From positions 224,440 through 288,439 of the forward strand of contig NZ_CACSKD010000007.1 in NCBI RefSeq assembly GCF_902706285.1: a stretch of 64,000 nt of DNA. Direction: 5' to 3'. Origin of the DNA: Rhizobium sp. 18055 (GTDB taxonomy: Bacteria; Pseudomonadota; Alphaproteobacteria; Rhizobiales; Rhizobiaceae). The notes under the pieces were generated by a model that saw nothing but the letters and a program-made list of their open reading frames with translations, was not told where the DNA came from and did no database searches. Made by a program: the position numbers and the translations under genes. Positions 1-7,924 of the stretch are shown here, one piece after another (positions within the stretch are counted from its first letter, which is position 1; every line of letters begins with the position of its first letter).

Positions 1-446
1 ACACATCAGGCGAGCATGTCCGCTCCGGCGTGTCGCTGGTCGGCGAGACCGGCAAGGCACTGGAAGTGATCGTTGCCGAGGTTCACGAGATCAACCGCCA
101 CGTCAACGCCATCGTCGAATCCTCGCGCGAACAGTCCATCGGACTGCAGGAGATCAACACCGCCGTCAACACCATGGACCAGGGCACGCAGCAGAACGCC
201 GCCATGGTCGAGCAGTCCACCGCGGCAAGCCATAGCCTTGCCAAGGAAGCGGCATCGCTGAACGAGCTGCTGGCCCGCTTCAACCTCGGACAGGGTGGCG
301 GCAAAAGCACATCGGCACCGGCACAGGTGGCATCCTCGGCCTCACGGCCGGCACCATCGCCCGCCCGTGCGCTCGGCCGCAAGATCGCCGGCGCCTTCGG
401 CGGCGGTTCGTCCGCGGCAGCCGCGCAGAGCTGGGAAGAGTTCTGA
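1..446 (+). CDS. Methyl-accepting chemotaxis protein, C-terminal part (5' end outside window)
   Basis: The frame (codons from base 3) is open at the left edge, so only the last ~147 residues are present. They show the final helix of the cytoplasmic signalling hairpin of a chemoreceptor (GETGKALE, then MVEQSTAAS), an Ala/Ser/Pro-rich flexible linker, and a C-terminus ending SWEEF. That ending matches the xWE(T/E)F pentapeptide that tethers CheR/CheB in many MCPs. The protein would be an inner-membrane receptor coupling a ligand signal to CheA/CheW; the sensing domain is not visible, so the ligand cannot be inferred. Stop TGA at 444-446. Paired terminator hairpins follow. Confidence 0.9.
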   Translation, partial: TSGEHVRSGVSLVGETGKALEVIVAEVHEINRHVNAIVESSREQSIGLQEINTAVNTMDQGTQQNAAMVEQSTAASHSLAKEAASLNELLARFNLGQGGGKSTSAPAQVASSASRPAPSPARALGRKIAGAFGGGSSAAAAQSWEEF

Positions 447-467
447 GACCGGCCCCAGGCAAAGAAA

Positions 468-540
468 AACCGGCAGCCATCGGCTGCCGGTTGAACCAGT
501 CATGAAACAGGCGGCCCCATCGGCCGCCTGTTTCATTTGG
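468..540. terminator. Two tandem perfect hairpins between convergent genes
   Basis: The first stem is 11 bp (468-478 with 482-492, 3-nt loop). The second is 15 bp (502-516 with 522-536, 5-nt loop) and is followed by TTT on the plus strand. On the minus strand it is preceded by AAA-rich DNA that would give U-runs. They lie between the MCP stop and the Met-rich gene stop on the other strand, so they probably act as a bidirectional intrinsic terminator. Confidence 0.75.
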
Positions 541-546
541 TGAATG

Positions 547-819
547 TCACATCTTGCCCATGCTCTTCATGGCGTTGTCCATGTGCATCTTGCAGTCGTC
601 CATCTTCTTGGCCTTCATGGAATCATGGGCCATCATCATTTCCTTGGACGCCATTTCCTTCTTTTCCTTCATCATCGGATCGCTCATGCCATCGACCTGC
701 GTCTGCATCTTCATCATCGATGCATCGTCGCATTTCGCCATCATCATCGTTTCTGCGGCAAACACCGGCATAGACGATACGGCTGTGAGCGCGATGGCTG
801 CGAGCGTGATTTTCAACAT
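547..819 (-). CDS. Methionine-rich exported peptide (MXKDX-like / MrpX-like)
   Basis: A 90-residue protein. Start ATG at 819 has a strong GGAGGAG site just upstream; a longer frame exists but has no such support. Residues 1-21 are a Sec signal peptide ending VFA-A. By my count about 20 of the ~69 mature residues are Met, often as MM or MMM, mixed with Lys and Asp, plus two Cys in DD-flanked positions. The gene is last in a leftward operon, 43 bp after a Tat-exported molybdopterin oxidoreductase and its cytochrome b. Met-rich periplasmic peptides next to YedY/YedZ-type proteins are known as sacrificial hypochlorite scavengers (MrpX of Azospira suillum). I infer that role; metal binding is an alternative. 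Confidence 0.8.
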   Translation of the reverse strand: MLKITLAAIALTAVSSMPVFAAETMMMAKCDDASMMKMQTQVDGMSDPMMKEKKEMASKEMMMAHDSMKAKKMDDCKMHMDNAMKSMGKM

Positions 820-862
820 AGTCTTCTCCTCCAGATGGGCATGATTGCCCGTTTCAGACCTT

Positions 863-1639
863 CTATATCCCGGCGTACCATTCGTAGCCGCGATCTTCCC
901 AGAACCCGCCCTTGCCGCCCCACAGGCCGGCAAAGCTGTCCTTGATCTCGATTCTCATCAGATATTTTGCGTGCTTGTAGCCAAGGTGCCGCTCGACCCG
1001 GAGCCGCAGCGGCGCGCCATGCGCCACCTCCAGATCCTTGCCGTTCATCTGGTAGGCAAGGATCGTCTGCGGGTGAAAGGCATCGATCAGGTCGATGCTC
1101 TCGTAATAGGTGCCGCTACCGTCCATCGTCTGCTCGAGCTGGTCGGCACAGTGGAACACCGCATAGCGCGCGGTCGGCTTCAGCCCGGTGCTCTGCAGCA
1201 GCGCCCCCAAAGGCGTGCCCGTCCACTTGCCGATGGCGCTCCATCCTTCGACGCAGTCGTGGCGGGTGATCTGCGTGCGCGACGGCAGCGTCTTGAGATC
1301 GGCCAGCGACAGCGCGACGGGACGCTCGACCAGTCCATCGATCTTCAGCCGCCAATCGGCAAAGCCGTTTTCGGTCATCCGCGCATAGTCTTCGCTGTCG
1401 GGTGCCGTCGAGCCGTTCGCCTTGAACATCGGCGAGATATCGGCCTCCGAAAACTCGCGCGCCAGCTTGTCCTTCGACACCAGCAGCCGCTGGCCGCGCA
1501 TGGTCAACTTCTCGGCCATCTCAAGCACGTTCTGGACATTCGAATTCTGGGCAACGTCGTCGCAGCCGGTAAGACCGATGGCACCGAGGCTGGCGGCAGA
1601 TCCAACCAGCAGACGGCGGCGGGTGATGGAGAAGGTCAT
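863..1639 (-). CDS. Tat-exported molybdopterin-dependent oxidoreductase (YedY/MsrP-like fold)
   Basis: 258 residues. The N-terminus has a Tat motif (RRRLLVG at 7-13) and a lipobox-like LTGC (Cys26), so export as a folded cofactor protein is expected. The core is the sulfite-oxidase-type Mo-binding domain. HDCVEGW places the probable Mo-ligand Cys at 129, and FHCAD, AYQMNG and LRLRVERHLGYKHAKY are family signatures. It overlaps the cytochrome b gene upstream by 4 bases (ATGA), so the two are translationally coupled. Family members reduce methionine sulfoxide or oxidise sulfite with electrons passing through a haem membrane partner. The Met-rich peptide downstream favours methionine sulfoxide as substrate (inference). 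Confidence 0.9.
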   Translation of the reverse strand: MTFSITRRRLLVGSAASLGAIGLTGCDDVAQNSNVQNVLEMAEKLTMRGQRLLVSKDKLAREFSEADISPMFKANGSTAPDSEDYARMTENGFADWRLKIDGLVERPVALSLADLKTLPSRTQITRHDCVEGWSAIGKWTGTPLGALLQSTGLKPTARYAVFHCADQLEQTMDGSGTYYESIDLIDAFHPQTILAYQMNGKDLEVAHGAPLRLRVERHLGYKHAKYLMRIEIKDSFAGLWGGKGGFWEDRGYEWYAGI

Positions 1640-2496
1640 TTGCTGCCTCTCTCGGTTTCGATCGCATAGCGACCGGTGATCATCGAGCGCATGTTGTTCC
1701 AGAGGCCCGACAGGATCACCATCGCGACATGGACGATGACGAAGGCGACGATCGACCAGGCGCAGATGAAATGGATCGACCGCGCCGATTGCCGCCCGCC
1801 GAAGACATCGAGCAGGAACGGATAGCCGGCATCGATACCGGGCGACATGGTCAGCCCCGTCGCCAGCATCAGCGGCAACATCACGAAGATCACGATCAGA
1901 TAGGTGAGCTTCTGCAGCGCATTGTAATGGCGCGCCTTTTCGCCCTTGGGGAAACGCAGCCGGGCGTGGTCGGCGATCTCCTGGCGCAAATGCCGTGGCG
2001 AGATTTCCTCGGCGGTCGGCGCCAGGTCGCGACGGAAATGCCCGCGCACAAAGCCATAGAGCGCATAGATTGAACCGTTGATGACGAACAGCCAGGCGAA
2101 GAAGAAATGCCAGCGCCGACCGGTGGCGAGATCCTGATAGCTGGGGACGGTCGCCCAGGCAGGAAAGCCCCGCGCCGCCGCATCGTCACCGCTGCCCGAC
2201 ACGCCGAGAATGCCCGTGGTGTTGACCTGCAGACTGCCGACGGTGAGCACGCCACGGGTGCTGTCACCCTCCTCGACAGCCCCGATCGACAGCCACGAAG
2301 GATCGGCATCGGCACCGTACTGTCCCCAGTAGAGCGACGGATGCGCATTGAAGATCTGCAGACCGCTCATCAAAAGCAGGCTCAGACAGAGGACGTTGAT
2401 CCAGTGCGTGATCCGCGTCACCACGGAATGGCGACGGATGAAGGTCTTGGTCGGGCTTGCCGGCGGTGTGTCTGTGTAGTCGTCGAGTGTCGCCAT
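1636..2496 (-). CDS. Cytochrome b/b561-type membrane subunit
   Basis: 286 residues with four clear hydrophobic helices and His residues placed for two b haems (THWINVL, RWHFFF, HFICAW, VHVAMV). A ~90-residue periplasmic or loop insert after helix 1 is Gly/Asp-rich. The architecture is that of the b-type cytochromes that pass quinol or NAD(P)H-derived electrons to periplasmic molybdoenzymes. It is the first gene of the leftward operon, overlapping the molybdoenzyme by 4 bases. A TGTAAC-N17-CGTA promoter-like sequence lies 42-68 bases upstream. It is not the compact six-helix MsrQ; the b561 shape resembles YedZ1-type partners. Confidence 0.88.
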   Translation of the reverse strand: MATLDDYTDTPPASPTKTFIRRHSVVTRITHWINVLCLSLLLMSGLQIFNAHPSLYWGQYGADADPSWLSIGAVEEGDSTRGVLTVGSLQVNTTGILGVSGSGDDAAARGFPAWATVPSYQDLATGRRWHFFFAWLFVINGSIYALYGFVRGHFRRDLAPTAEEISPRHLRQEIADHARLRFPKGEKARHYNALQKLTYLIVIFVMLPLMLATGLTMSPGIDAGYPFLLDVFGGRQSARSIHFICAWSIVAFVIVHVAMVILSGLWNNMRSMITGRYAIETERGSK

Positions 2497-2537
2497 GATC
2501 GTGCTCGATGTCCGGTTATATCACGTTCAACAGCGAC

Positions 2538-2564
2538 TACGGGGCACCGGCTGGCTTTGTTACA
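2538..2564 (-). promoter_or_regulatory. ECF-type (SigF-like) promoter for the cytochrome b operon
   Basis: On the minus strand TGTAAC (2564-2559) is followed after exactly 17 bases by CGTA (2541-2538). Predicted initiation near 2531 would give a leader of ~35 nt. The same -35 with the same AAAGC continuation and the same spacer length precedes the divergent DUF1223 gene. GTAAC/CG(A/T)A-type elements are known for ECF16/SigF sigma factors that control yedYZ-like genes; assignment here is inference. Confidence 0.6.
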
Positions 2565-2677
2565 GCGTCGGCGAAATTAATTGGAGAATGCGCGGATGGC
2601 GTGGGAGTCTGCTCGCGCCGTTGGCGTCTGCGTCACACCCGGTGCCGATCGGCCATAGGTCACGAAGCCGTGACGGC

Positions 2678-2704
2678 TGTAACAAAGCTCGAAGCGATTG
2701 CGAA
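2678..2704 (+). promoter_or_regulatory. ECF-type (SigF-like) promoter for the DUF1223 gene
   Basis: TGTAAC at 2678-2683, 17-base spacer, CGAA at 2701-2704. The first eleven bases (TGTAACAAAGC) are identical to the divergent promoter at 2564. The gene starts 36 bases further on with a GGGAG site at 2728, so transcript start and ribosome site are correctly spaced. Confidence 0.6.
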
Positions 2705-2739
2705 CTGGCTCCAGAGGCAGACCATCTGGGAGAAACGCA

Positions 2740-3444
2740 ATGAAGCATACAATCGCATCCGGCCTGACCATCGCGACCGCCATCCTGGGCCTGGCACCCA
2801 TAATTGCGGCGCCGGCATCCGCGGCGCAATCGCCGACCGTGGTGGAACTGTTCACCAGCCAGGGCTGCTCGTCTTGCCCGCCGGCCAACGCCAACCTGGT
2901 CAAGCTGAGCACCGATCCGAACGTGCTCGCGCTCAGCTTCTCCGTGACCTACTGGGACTATCTCGGCTGGAAGGATATTTTCGGAAAGCCCGAATTCACC
3001 GAACGGCAAGTGACCTATGAGCCGGCGCTGAACCAGTCTAGCCCGTTCACGCCGCAAATGGTCATCAACGGTCACCTTTCCACCGTCGGCTATGACCTGA
3101 AGGACCTCCGCAGCACCATCGCGGCCGAGCCTGAATTCACCGGCCCGGCTATCACACTGTCGAAAGATATGGCCGCCCTCGACGGAACCGGCGGTCACGC
3201 AAGAGCTGCCGACGTCTGGCTGGTCCGCTACGCCCCTGGCACCGTCGAAGTGCCGGTAGCCAGAGGCGAAAACGCCGGCGAAACCTTGCCGCATGCCCAT
3301 GTCGTGCACGCACTGACACATCTCGGCACATGGAGCGGCAAGCCCTTCAACCTGCCGATCCCCGCATCCAAGGGCAATCTGAAGCGCGCCATCCTGGTGC
3401 AGGAGCAGAACGGCGGCAAGATCCTCGCCGCAGCGACCGACTAG
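2740..3444 (+). CDS. DUF1223 family exported thioredoxin-fold protein
   Basis: 234 residues from ATG 2740, chosen because GGGAG sits 8 bases upstream and the signal peptide (ASGLTIATAILGLAPII, cleavage near ASA-A) begins there. The domain starts with VELFTSQGCSSCPPA, the conserved DUF1223 signature with a CxxC-like Cys pair in a thioredoxin-like fold. The function of the family is not established. The gene is divergent from the molybdoenzyme operon and shares its promoter signature, so a periplasmic thiol or oxidative-stress role is plausible (inference). Confidence 0.88.
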   Translation: MKHTIASGLTIATAILGLAPIIAAPASAAQSPTVVELFTSQGCSSCPPANANLVKLSTDPNVLALSFSVTYWDYLGWKDIFGKPEFTERQVTYEPALNQSSPFTPQMVINGHLSTVGYDLKDLRSTIAAEPEFTGPAITLSKDMAALDGTGGHARAADVWLVRYAPGTVEVPVARGENAGETLPHAHVVHALTHLGTWSGKPFNLPIPASKGNLKRAILVQEQNGGKILAAATD

Positions 3445-3768
3445 AGCCGCTTGCTCGCAGCCAAATCGGTCCGCCGCCGAAATTGGCGGCGGATATCACG
3501 ATTGCAGTCGCGGGCGATGCCGATGCTTGATCGCGATAATGCGGACGTGTATGAGTGGAAAAGATTGCAACAATAGCAGGCAATTACAGGGTCGAAAGAA
3601 TTTACCGAGACACGACATCCGCTATCAAGCTGCCGCTCGTCCATTGCCTCTGACATATTTCTATCACCCGTCGCGACTGTCTCTTTCCAAGTGCCGCAAT
3701 CTCATCGACTGCCTGCAACGAATGCCGAACGCCCACACGCCGCTGCGATCGATTTCATGGAGGAAGCA
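3445..3768. other. Intergenic region, no gene seen
   Basis: About 320 bases between the DUF1223 gene and the small secreted protein. I see no convincing small gene, RNA or strong terminator. Short frames here lack ribosome sites. The last 10 bases carry GGAGGA, which sets the start of the next gene. Confidence 0.5.
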
Positions 3769-4077
3769 TTGCGCAACAACACGGCCACCACCCTCGGGCT
3801 GCTTTTCTGCCTGCTGGCAACACCGCTTGCAGTTCCCGCACCGGCCTACGCCGTCACCATCAACATCAATGTCGGCTCGAACCTCAACCATGGCCGGCCA
3901 ATCAGCTGCCGAGAAGGCGAGCGGCGCATCCGCGACCGCGGTTTCCGCGATGTCAGGCGCGTCGATTGCCGCGGCCGCACTTTCGTCTATCGCGGATGGC
4001 GGGGAAACCAGCGGTTCGAGATCGCGCTGGACAGCCGCAACGGCCGCGTCACGGACGTCCGCCGCATCCGGCGCTAG
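3769..4077 (+). CDS. Small exported basic protein, unknown function
   Basis: 102 residues from TTG 3769, preferred because GGAGG lies at 3759-3763. An in-frame ATG at 3757 has no ribosome site and would precede the same signal peptide. Signal peptide: LLFCLLATPLAVPAPAYA. The mature part is short, Arg-rich and has two Cys (ISCREGE and VDCRGR) that could form a disulfide. The segment from RFEIALDSRNGRV onward resembles a small beta-strand module. I do not recognise a named family. Monocistronic, ending before a hairpin. Confidence 0.7.
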   Translation: MRNNTATTLGLLFCLLATPLAVPAPAYAVTININVGSNLNHGRPISCREGERRIRDRGFRDVRRVDCRGRTFVYRGWRGNQRFEIALDSRNGRVTDVRRIRR

Positions 4078-4107
4078 CCGCGACGACAGCGATTCGCGAG
4101 AATAAGC

Positions 4108-4129
4108 GATGGCGGCATTTGCCGCCATC
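4108..4129. terminator. Hairpin between convergent genes
   Basis: Perfect 9-bp stem 4108-4116 with 4121-4129 around an ATTT loop, 30 bases after the small exported protein gene and 22 bases before the stop of the leftward methyltransferase. The T-run is weak on both strands. Confidence 0.55.
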
Positions 4130-4150
4130 CGTTTCGCAGAAATCGGAACC

Positions 4151-4888
4151 TTAGATCCGCTTCATCGCACCGATGCCGAGGAAGTTTCCCGCCACAGATT
4201 CATACTGGCTGACGAATTCGAAGCATTCGAAATTCTCTTCCGCTTCGCGCGCATAATTCCAGAAAGCCACCGTCGGCGGGCAGGCGAAGGAGGCGATGTC
4301 GTGGTGCACGATGATGTTTGCGCTCCGCCGCACCAGACCATGATCGAACATGACGCCGGGCATCGAGTGGTCTCCGTCGATGAACACCATGTCCGGCTTG
4401 GCCATGCGTTGATATTCGATCACACTCTTGGACGTCGAGTAATCATTGAGATAGACGACCGGCGTGCTGGAGATCGCAATGTATTCTTTGATGAAAGGCG
4501 TCGCGTCCACCGGATCGACGGCAATCGACAGCTCGAGTTCGGCGCCGATCTTCTTGAGCCATTCGCTGACGACGATGAACGTACCGCCCCAGCGGCAACC
4601 GATCTCCATATAGCGCTTGACGCCCTTGCCGTTCAGCGAAAGCCAGACGAGATAGTCTGCGAGCTGTGACGGATACTGCCACAGGTGCAGGCCGGTCCCG
4701 TAATATGGCCCCAGTTCCTTGGGCTGCTGGCTCAGGTACTCATTGTTCAGGCCCAGCGCCGGAATGAGGGTATGCTCCAGGTAATCCCGATCGAAACACT
4801 TCGAATATTCGAGGTTCTGAATGGCCTCTATCGTTGACCTGACGTGGTGCACAAGTGTGGCGTAATAGGTGTAGCGATCGTCTTCCAT
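4151..4888 (-). CDS. Class I SAM-dependent methyltransferase, CmcI/cephalosporin-hydroxylase-like
   Basis: 245 residues from ATG 4888, preceded by AAAGG; the upstream extension lacks a ribosome site. Motif I is YMEIGCRWGG, followed by an acidic VDPVD end to strand 2, VFIDGDHS as motif II and HHDIASF later. This is the pattern of CmcI-type enzymes and small sugar or polyketide O-methyltransferases. No signal peptide, so cytoplasmic. The substrate cannot be read from context: it stands alone between two hairpins and the divergent lactate dehydrogenase gene. Confidence 0.75.
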   Translation of the reverse strand: MEDDRYTYYATLVHHVRSTIEAIQNLEYSKCFDRDYLEHTLIPALGLNNEYLSQQPKELGPYYGTGLHLWQYPSQLADYLVWLSLNGKGVKRYMEIGCRWGGTFIVVSEWLKKIGAELELSIAVDPVDATPFIKEYIAISSTPVVYLNDYSTSKSVIEYQRMAKPDMVFIDGDHSMPGVMFDHGLVRRSANIIVHHDIASFACPPTVAFWNYAREAEENFECFEFVSQYESVAGNFLGIGAMKRI

Positions 4889-5047
4889 AGGTGCCTTTCG
4901 AGCGTGAAGCAATTCGCGCCACCATAAGACAACGTAGCTTGCTCCAGACTTGTTGGGAGCCGCGCAATCAAAAATTAAAAATGGGCCGGCGTCGCCGCGC
5001 AAACGACTGGCAGGACGGCCCGGATATGCTAGGTATTGGGAAGATTC

Positions 5048-6208
5048 ATGAGGAAAATCGACGCCATGCCAAAGCCGCTGACCATCGCAGACCTTAAGAC
5101 CCTGGCAAGACGTCGTGTCCCGAAAATGTTCTTCGACTACGCCGACTCAGGCGCCTGGACCGAGCAGACCTATCGCGCCAACGAGAGCGATTTTGCCAAG
5201 ATCCAGCTGCGCCAGCGCGTCCTCGTCGATATGACCAACCGCACGCTCGAGACGACCATGGTCGGCCAGAAGGTGTCGATGCCGGTGGCACTGGCCCCGA
5301 CCGGCATGACCGGCATGCAGCACGCCGACGGCGAAATGCTGGCAGCCCGCGCCGCCGAAGAGGCGGGCGTTCCCTTCACGCTGTCCACGATGAGCATCTG
5401 CTCGATCGAGGACGTCGCCTCGGTGACGACAAAGCCCTTCTGGTTCCAGCTCTACGTGATGAAGGACAAGGACTTCGTCCTCAACCTGATCAACCGCGCC
5501 AAGGCCGCCAAGTGCTCGGCGCTGGTGCTGACGGCCGACCTGCAAGTGCTCGGCCAGCGCCACAAGGACCTGCGCAACGGCCTCTCGGCCCCCCCGAAAT
5601 TCACCCCGAAGCACATCTGGCAGATGGCAACGCGCCCCTTCTGGTGCCTCGACATGCTACAGACCAAGCACCGCTCCTTCGGCAATATCGTCGGTCACGC
5701 CAAGAACGTTTCCGACCTCTCCTCGCTGTCGTCCTGGACGGCGGAACAGTTCGACCCGCAGCTCTCATGGGCTGACGTTGCCTGGATCAAGGAAAAATGG
5801 GGCGGCCCGCTGATCATCAAGGGCATTTGCGACGTCGAGGATGCAAGATCGGCCGCCGAAACCGGCGCCGACGCCATCATTGTCTCCAACCATGGCGGCC
5901 GCCAGCTCGACGGCGCCCCATCCTCGATCGGCGTCCTGCCTTCGATCGTCGATGCCGTCGGCGACAAGATCGAAATCCATCTGGACGGCGGCATCCGCTC
6001 CGGCCAGGACATTCTGAAAGCCGTGGCGCTGGGCGCCAAGGGGACCTATATCGGCCGCCCCTTCCTCTACGGCCTCGGCGCCATGGGCAAGGACGGCGTC
6101 TCGCTGGCGCTCAGCATCCTGCGCAAGGAGATGGATATCACCATGGCCCTTTGCGGCAAGCGCGACATCAACGACGTCAACTCGTCGATCATTGCCGGGC
6201 GGCAGTGA
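5048..6208 (+). CDS. lldD: FMN-dependent alpha-hydroxy-acid (L-lactate) dehydrogenase
   Basis: 386 residues from ATG 5048 (GGGA upstream); ATG 5066 is an alternative six codons in. TIM-barrel FMN enzyme with VPKMFFDYADSGAW near the N-terminus, LAPTGMTGMQH, a QLYV strand, and SNHGGRQLDGAPS carrying the catalytic His and substrate-binding Arg. HLDGGIRSGQD and GRPFLYGLGA bind the FMN phosphate. The length matches LldD (about 380-396). It oxidises L-lactate or a related 2-hydroxy acid to the keto acid, passing electrons to quinone. Other 2-hydroxy acids are possible because the family is broad. No lactate permease is adjacent. Confidence 0.88.
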   Translation: MRKIDAMPKPLTIADLKTLARRRVPKMFFDYADSGAWTEQTYRANESDFAKIQLRQRVLVDMTNRTLETTMVGQKVSMPVALAPTGMTGMQHADGEMLAARAAEEAGVPFTLSTMSICSIEDVASVTTKPFWFQLYVMKDKDFVLNLINRAKAAKCSALVLTADLQVLGQRHKDLRNGLSAPPKFTPKHIWQMATRPFWCLDMLQTKHRSFGNIVGHAKNVSDLSSLSSWTAEQFDPQLSWADVAWIKEKWGGPLIIKGICDVEDARSAAETGADAIIVSNHGGRQLDGAPSSIGVLPSIVDAVGDKIEIHLDGGIRSGQDILKAVALGAKGTYIGRPFLYGLGAMGKDGVSLALSILRKEMDITMALCGKRDINDVNSSIIAGRQ

Positions 6209-6219
6209 TCGAAAGCTGA

Positions 6220-6486
6220 TCAGTAGTGGAAGCGGCACTGCAGGATGGTGAGTGTCTGACGCTCGCCATCCCCTTCGACTGAATAGATCAATCGATGCTC
6301 CTGGCTGATGCGCCGCGACCAAAAGCCTTTCAGCTGATTGCGCAAAGGCTCAGGCTTGCCGAGCCCCTCGAAAGGATGCCGCATCGTATCGCGTATAAGC
6401 TCGTTGATACGTCCGAGGATCTTGCGATCGTTTTCCTGCCAGTACATATAGTCGTTCCAGCCGCGCTGGTGCCAGGAAAGCATCAT
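6220..6486 (-). CDS. yoeB: YoeB/Txe-family mRNA-interferase toxin
   Basis: 88 residues with the compact RelE fold of YoeB: KPEPL, FWSRRI, EHRLIYSV and a C-terminal CRFHY. Residues corresponding to E. coli YoeB Glu46, Arg65 and the terminal His-Tyr are all present (E46, R65, H87-Y88), so the nuclease appears intact. It cleaves mRNA on the ribosome when free of antitoxin. It sits 7 bases after the antitoxin stop in the usual antitoxin-first order. Confidence 0.93.
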   Translation of the reverse strand: MMLSWHQRGWNDYMYWQENDRKILGRINELIRDTMRHPFEGLGKPEPLRNQLKGFWSRRISQEHRLIYSVEGDGERQTLTILQCRFHY

Positions 6487-6493
6487 GTGGCGG

Positions 6494-6754
6494 TCACTCG
6501 GGCTCGATCAGGTCGTGATAAACAAGATCTCTGCCTTGCCTGACATCCTCCATCGCTTCCATCAGTCGCGCCGCATTGGCAGGCGTCGACAGCACATGCA
6601 ACGTTTCCATCATGCCTTCGTATTCGTCTTTGTCGATCAAGATCGCAGAAGGCTTGTCGCGCCTGACAATCTCCACGGCAACGCGGTCTTGCGAGACTTC
6701 ATCGAGAAGGCTGGCGAGTTCGCTCCTCGCTTTGGAAAACATAACCGTGCGCAT
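6494..6754 (-). CDS. yefM: Phd/YefM-family antitoxin
   Basis: 86 residues; ATG 6754 follows GGGGAG. The N-terminal fold (FSKARSELASLLDEVSQ, RRDKPSAILIDKDEYEGM) is the YefM/Phd DNA-binding dimer, and the C-terminal tail is the disordered toxin-binding part. Such antitoxins neutralise YoeB and repress their own promoter. AT-rich DNA with TATATAGTACA lies 20-35 bases upstream and may hold the promoter and operator. Confidence 0.92.
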   Translation of the reverse strand: MRTVMFSKARSELASLLDEVSQDRVAVEIVRRDKPSAILIDKDEYEGMMETLHVLSTPANAARLMEAMEDVRQGRDLVYHDLIEPE

Positions 6755-6823
6755 GATGAGCTCCCCACAAAAGACCTGTACGATATATAGTACAAGTCGC
6801 GTCTAACATCAATCAATCGGACC

Positions 6824-7564
6824 CTACCGCACCGACCCCGTCGCCAGCGCGCCTGCCCAATCCGGGCGGGCGTTTTCCTCTGCCAGCCGCGACATCGCCA
6901 TATGATCATAGGCGACAGTGCGGAAGGAGGGCATCCATCCGGCAGCGCTCTTCTCGAGGACACAGTAAGACGCCAGCGGGTGCCCCGTCTCGACCTTGTG
7001 GTCGTAGGGCGTATCATCGCTATAGGCAGGGCAACCGACGCTGCCGGGATTGACGATCAGCCTGTTGTCGCCAAGCCGAACCACGCGCGGGATGTGGCTG
7101 TGGCCACAGAGGATCAGCGGGAAGTCGATTCCATTCGCCATCGCCTCGATCTCTTCGAGCGGCTTCAGGAAGACATGTCCATCCGGCGAAACGGCCTCCA
7201 GCCAATAGGTCTCGTCATGTTCAGGCGTCGCATGGCAGAGATAGACCGCATCGCGATAGACCGCGGAGAACGGCAGGCCGCGCAGCCAGTCGAGATGGCG
7301 AGCCGATAGCTGCGAATAGGCATGTCGCTCCCAGGACGGCATTGCGTCCTCGGCGCTATCGATCAGGTAACGGTCGTGATTGCCCCGCACCGTCATCGCA
7401 TTCAGCGCCATCAGCAGATCGGCCGTCTTTCCCGCTTCGAGCGGCCCGCTCAGGCAATCGCCGAGATTGACGATCTCTGTGATCCTCTGTGCGGCGATAT
7501 CGGCAAGCACCGCCTCGAGCGCCAGATGATTGCCGTGGACATCGGCGATCGCGGCAAAACGCAT
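6824..7564 (-). CDS. Metallophosphoesterase (YfcE/MJ0936-like)
   Basis: 246 residues with the full calcineurin-like metal site: ADVHGN, NLGDCLSG, RGNHDR, CHATPEHDE, CGHSH and NPGSVG. These ligate two divalent metals for phosphodiester hydrolysis. No signal peptide, so cytoplasmic. It is the last gene of the leftward ureide cluster, 3 bases after uraH, which suggests cotranscription rather than a known pathway step. The substrate is unknown; small phosphodiesterases of this family often accept generic phosphodiesters in vitro. Confidence 0.85.
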   Translation of the reverse strand: MRFAAIADVHGNHLALEAVLADIAAQRITEIVNLGDCLSGPLEAGKTADLLMALNAMTVRGNHDRYLIDSAEDAMPSWERHAYSQLSARHLDWLRGLPFSAVYRDAVYLCHATPEHDETYWLEAVSPDGHVFLKPLEEIEAMANGIDFPLILCGHSHIPRVVRLGDNRLIVNPGSVGCPAYSDDTPYDHKVETGHPLASYCVLEKSAAGWMPSFRTVAYDHMAMSRLAEENARPDWAGALATGSVR

Positions 7565-7567
7565 CGG

Positions 7568-7924
7568 TCAACTCCCGCGATAGGTCGAATAGCCGTACGG
7601 CGAGATCAGCAACGGCACATGGTAATGCGCCGCCTCGTCAGCGATCCCGAACCGGATCGGCACCAGATCGAGGAATGCCGGATGCGGCAGCGCCGCCCCG
7701 GTGCCGCGCAGGTAATCGCCGGCATGGAACATCAGCTCATAGGTTCCGGCCCTGAAGTTTTCGCCGGCCAGCATCGGCCCGCCATCGACACGGCCATCCG
7801 CATTGGTGGTCACCACCTTCAGAAGCTGGCGGGTGTCGCCCTCGATATGGAACAGTTCGATCTTCAGCCCTTCGGCAGGCTTGCCGGAGGCGGTGTCGAG
7901 AACATGGGTGGTCAGTCCGGTCAT
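7568..7924 (-). CDS. uraH: 5-hydroxyisourate hydrolase (transthyretin-like)
   Basis: 118 residues, the family's usual size. N-terminal [11 protein letters not shown] carries the active-site His, and the C-terminus is the diagnostic [17 protein letters not shown] supplies the second His. It hydrolyses 5-hydroxyisourate, the product of urate oxidation, to OHCU, the substrate of UraD encoded in the same cluster. ATGA overlap with allA upstream. No urate oxidase gene is in the window. Confidence 0.95.
   Translation of the reverse strand: MTGLTTHVLDTASGKPAEGLKIELFHIEGDTRQLLKVVTTNADGRVDGGPMLAGENFRAGTYELMFHAGDYLRGTGAALPHPAFLDLVPIRFGIADEAAHYHVPLLISPYGYSTYRGS

Noticed and set aside
1..10. ACACATC at the left edge as a possible second adapter end
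   Set aside because: Only seven bases match the mosaic end, and the frame reads straight into normal chemoreceptor sequence, so chance is more likely.
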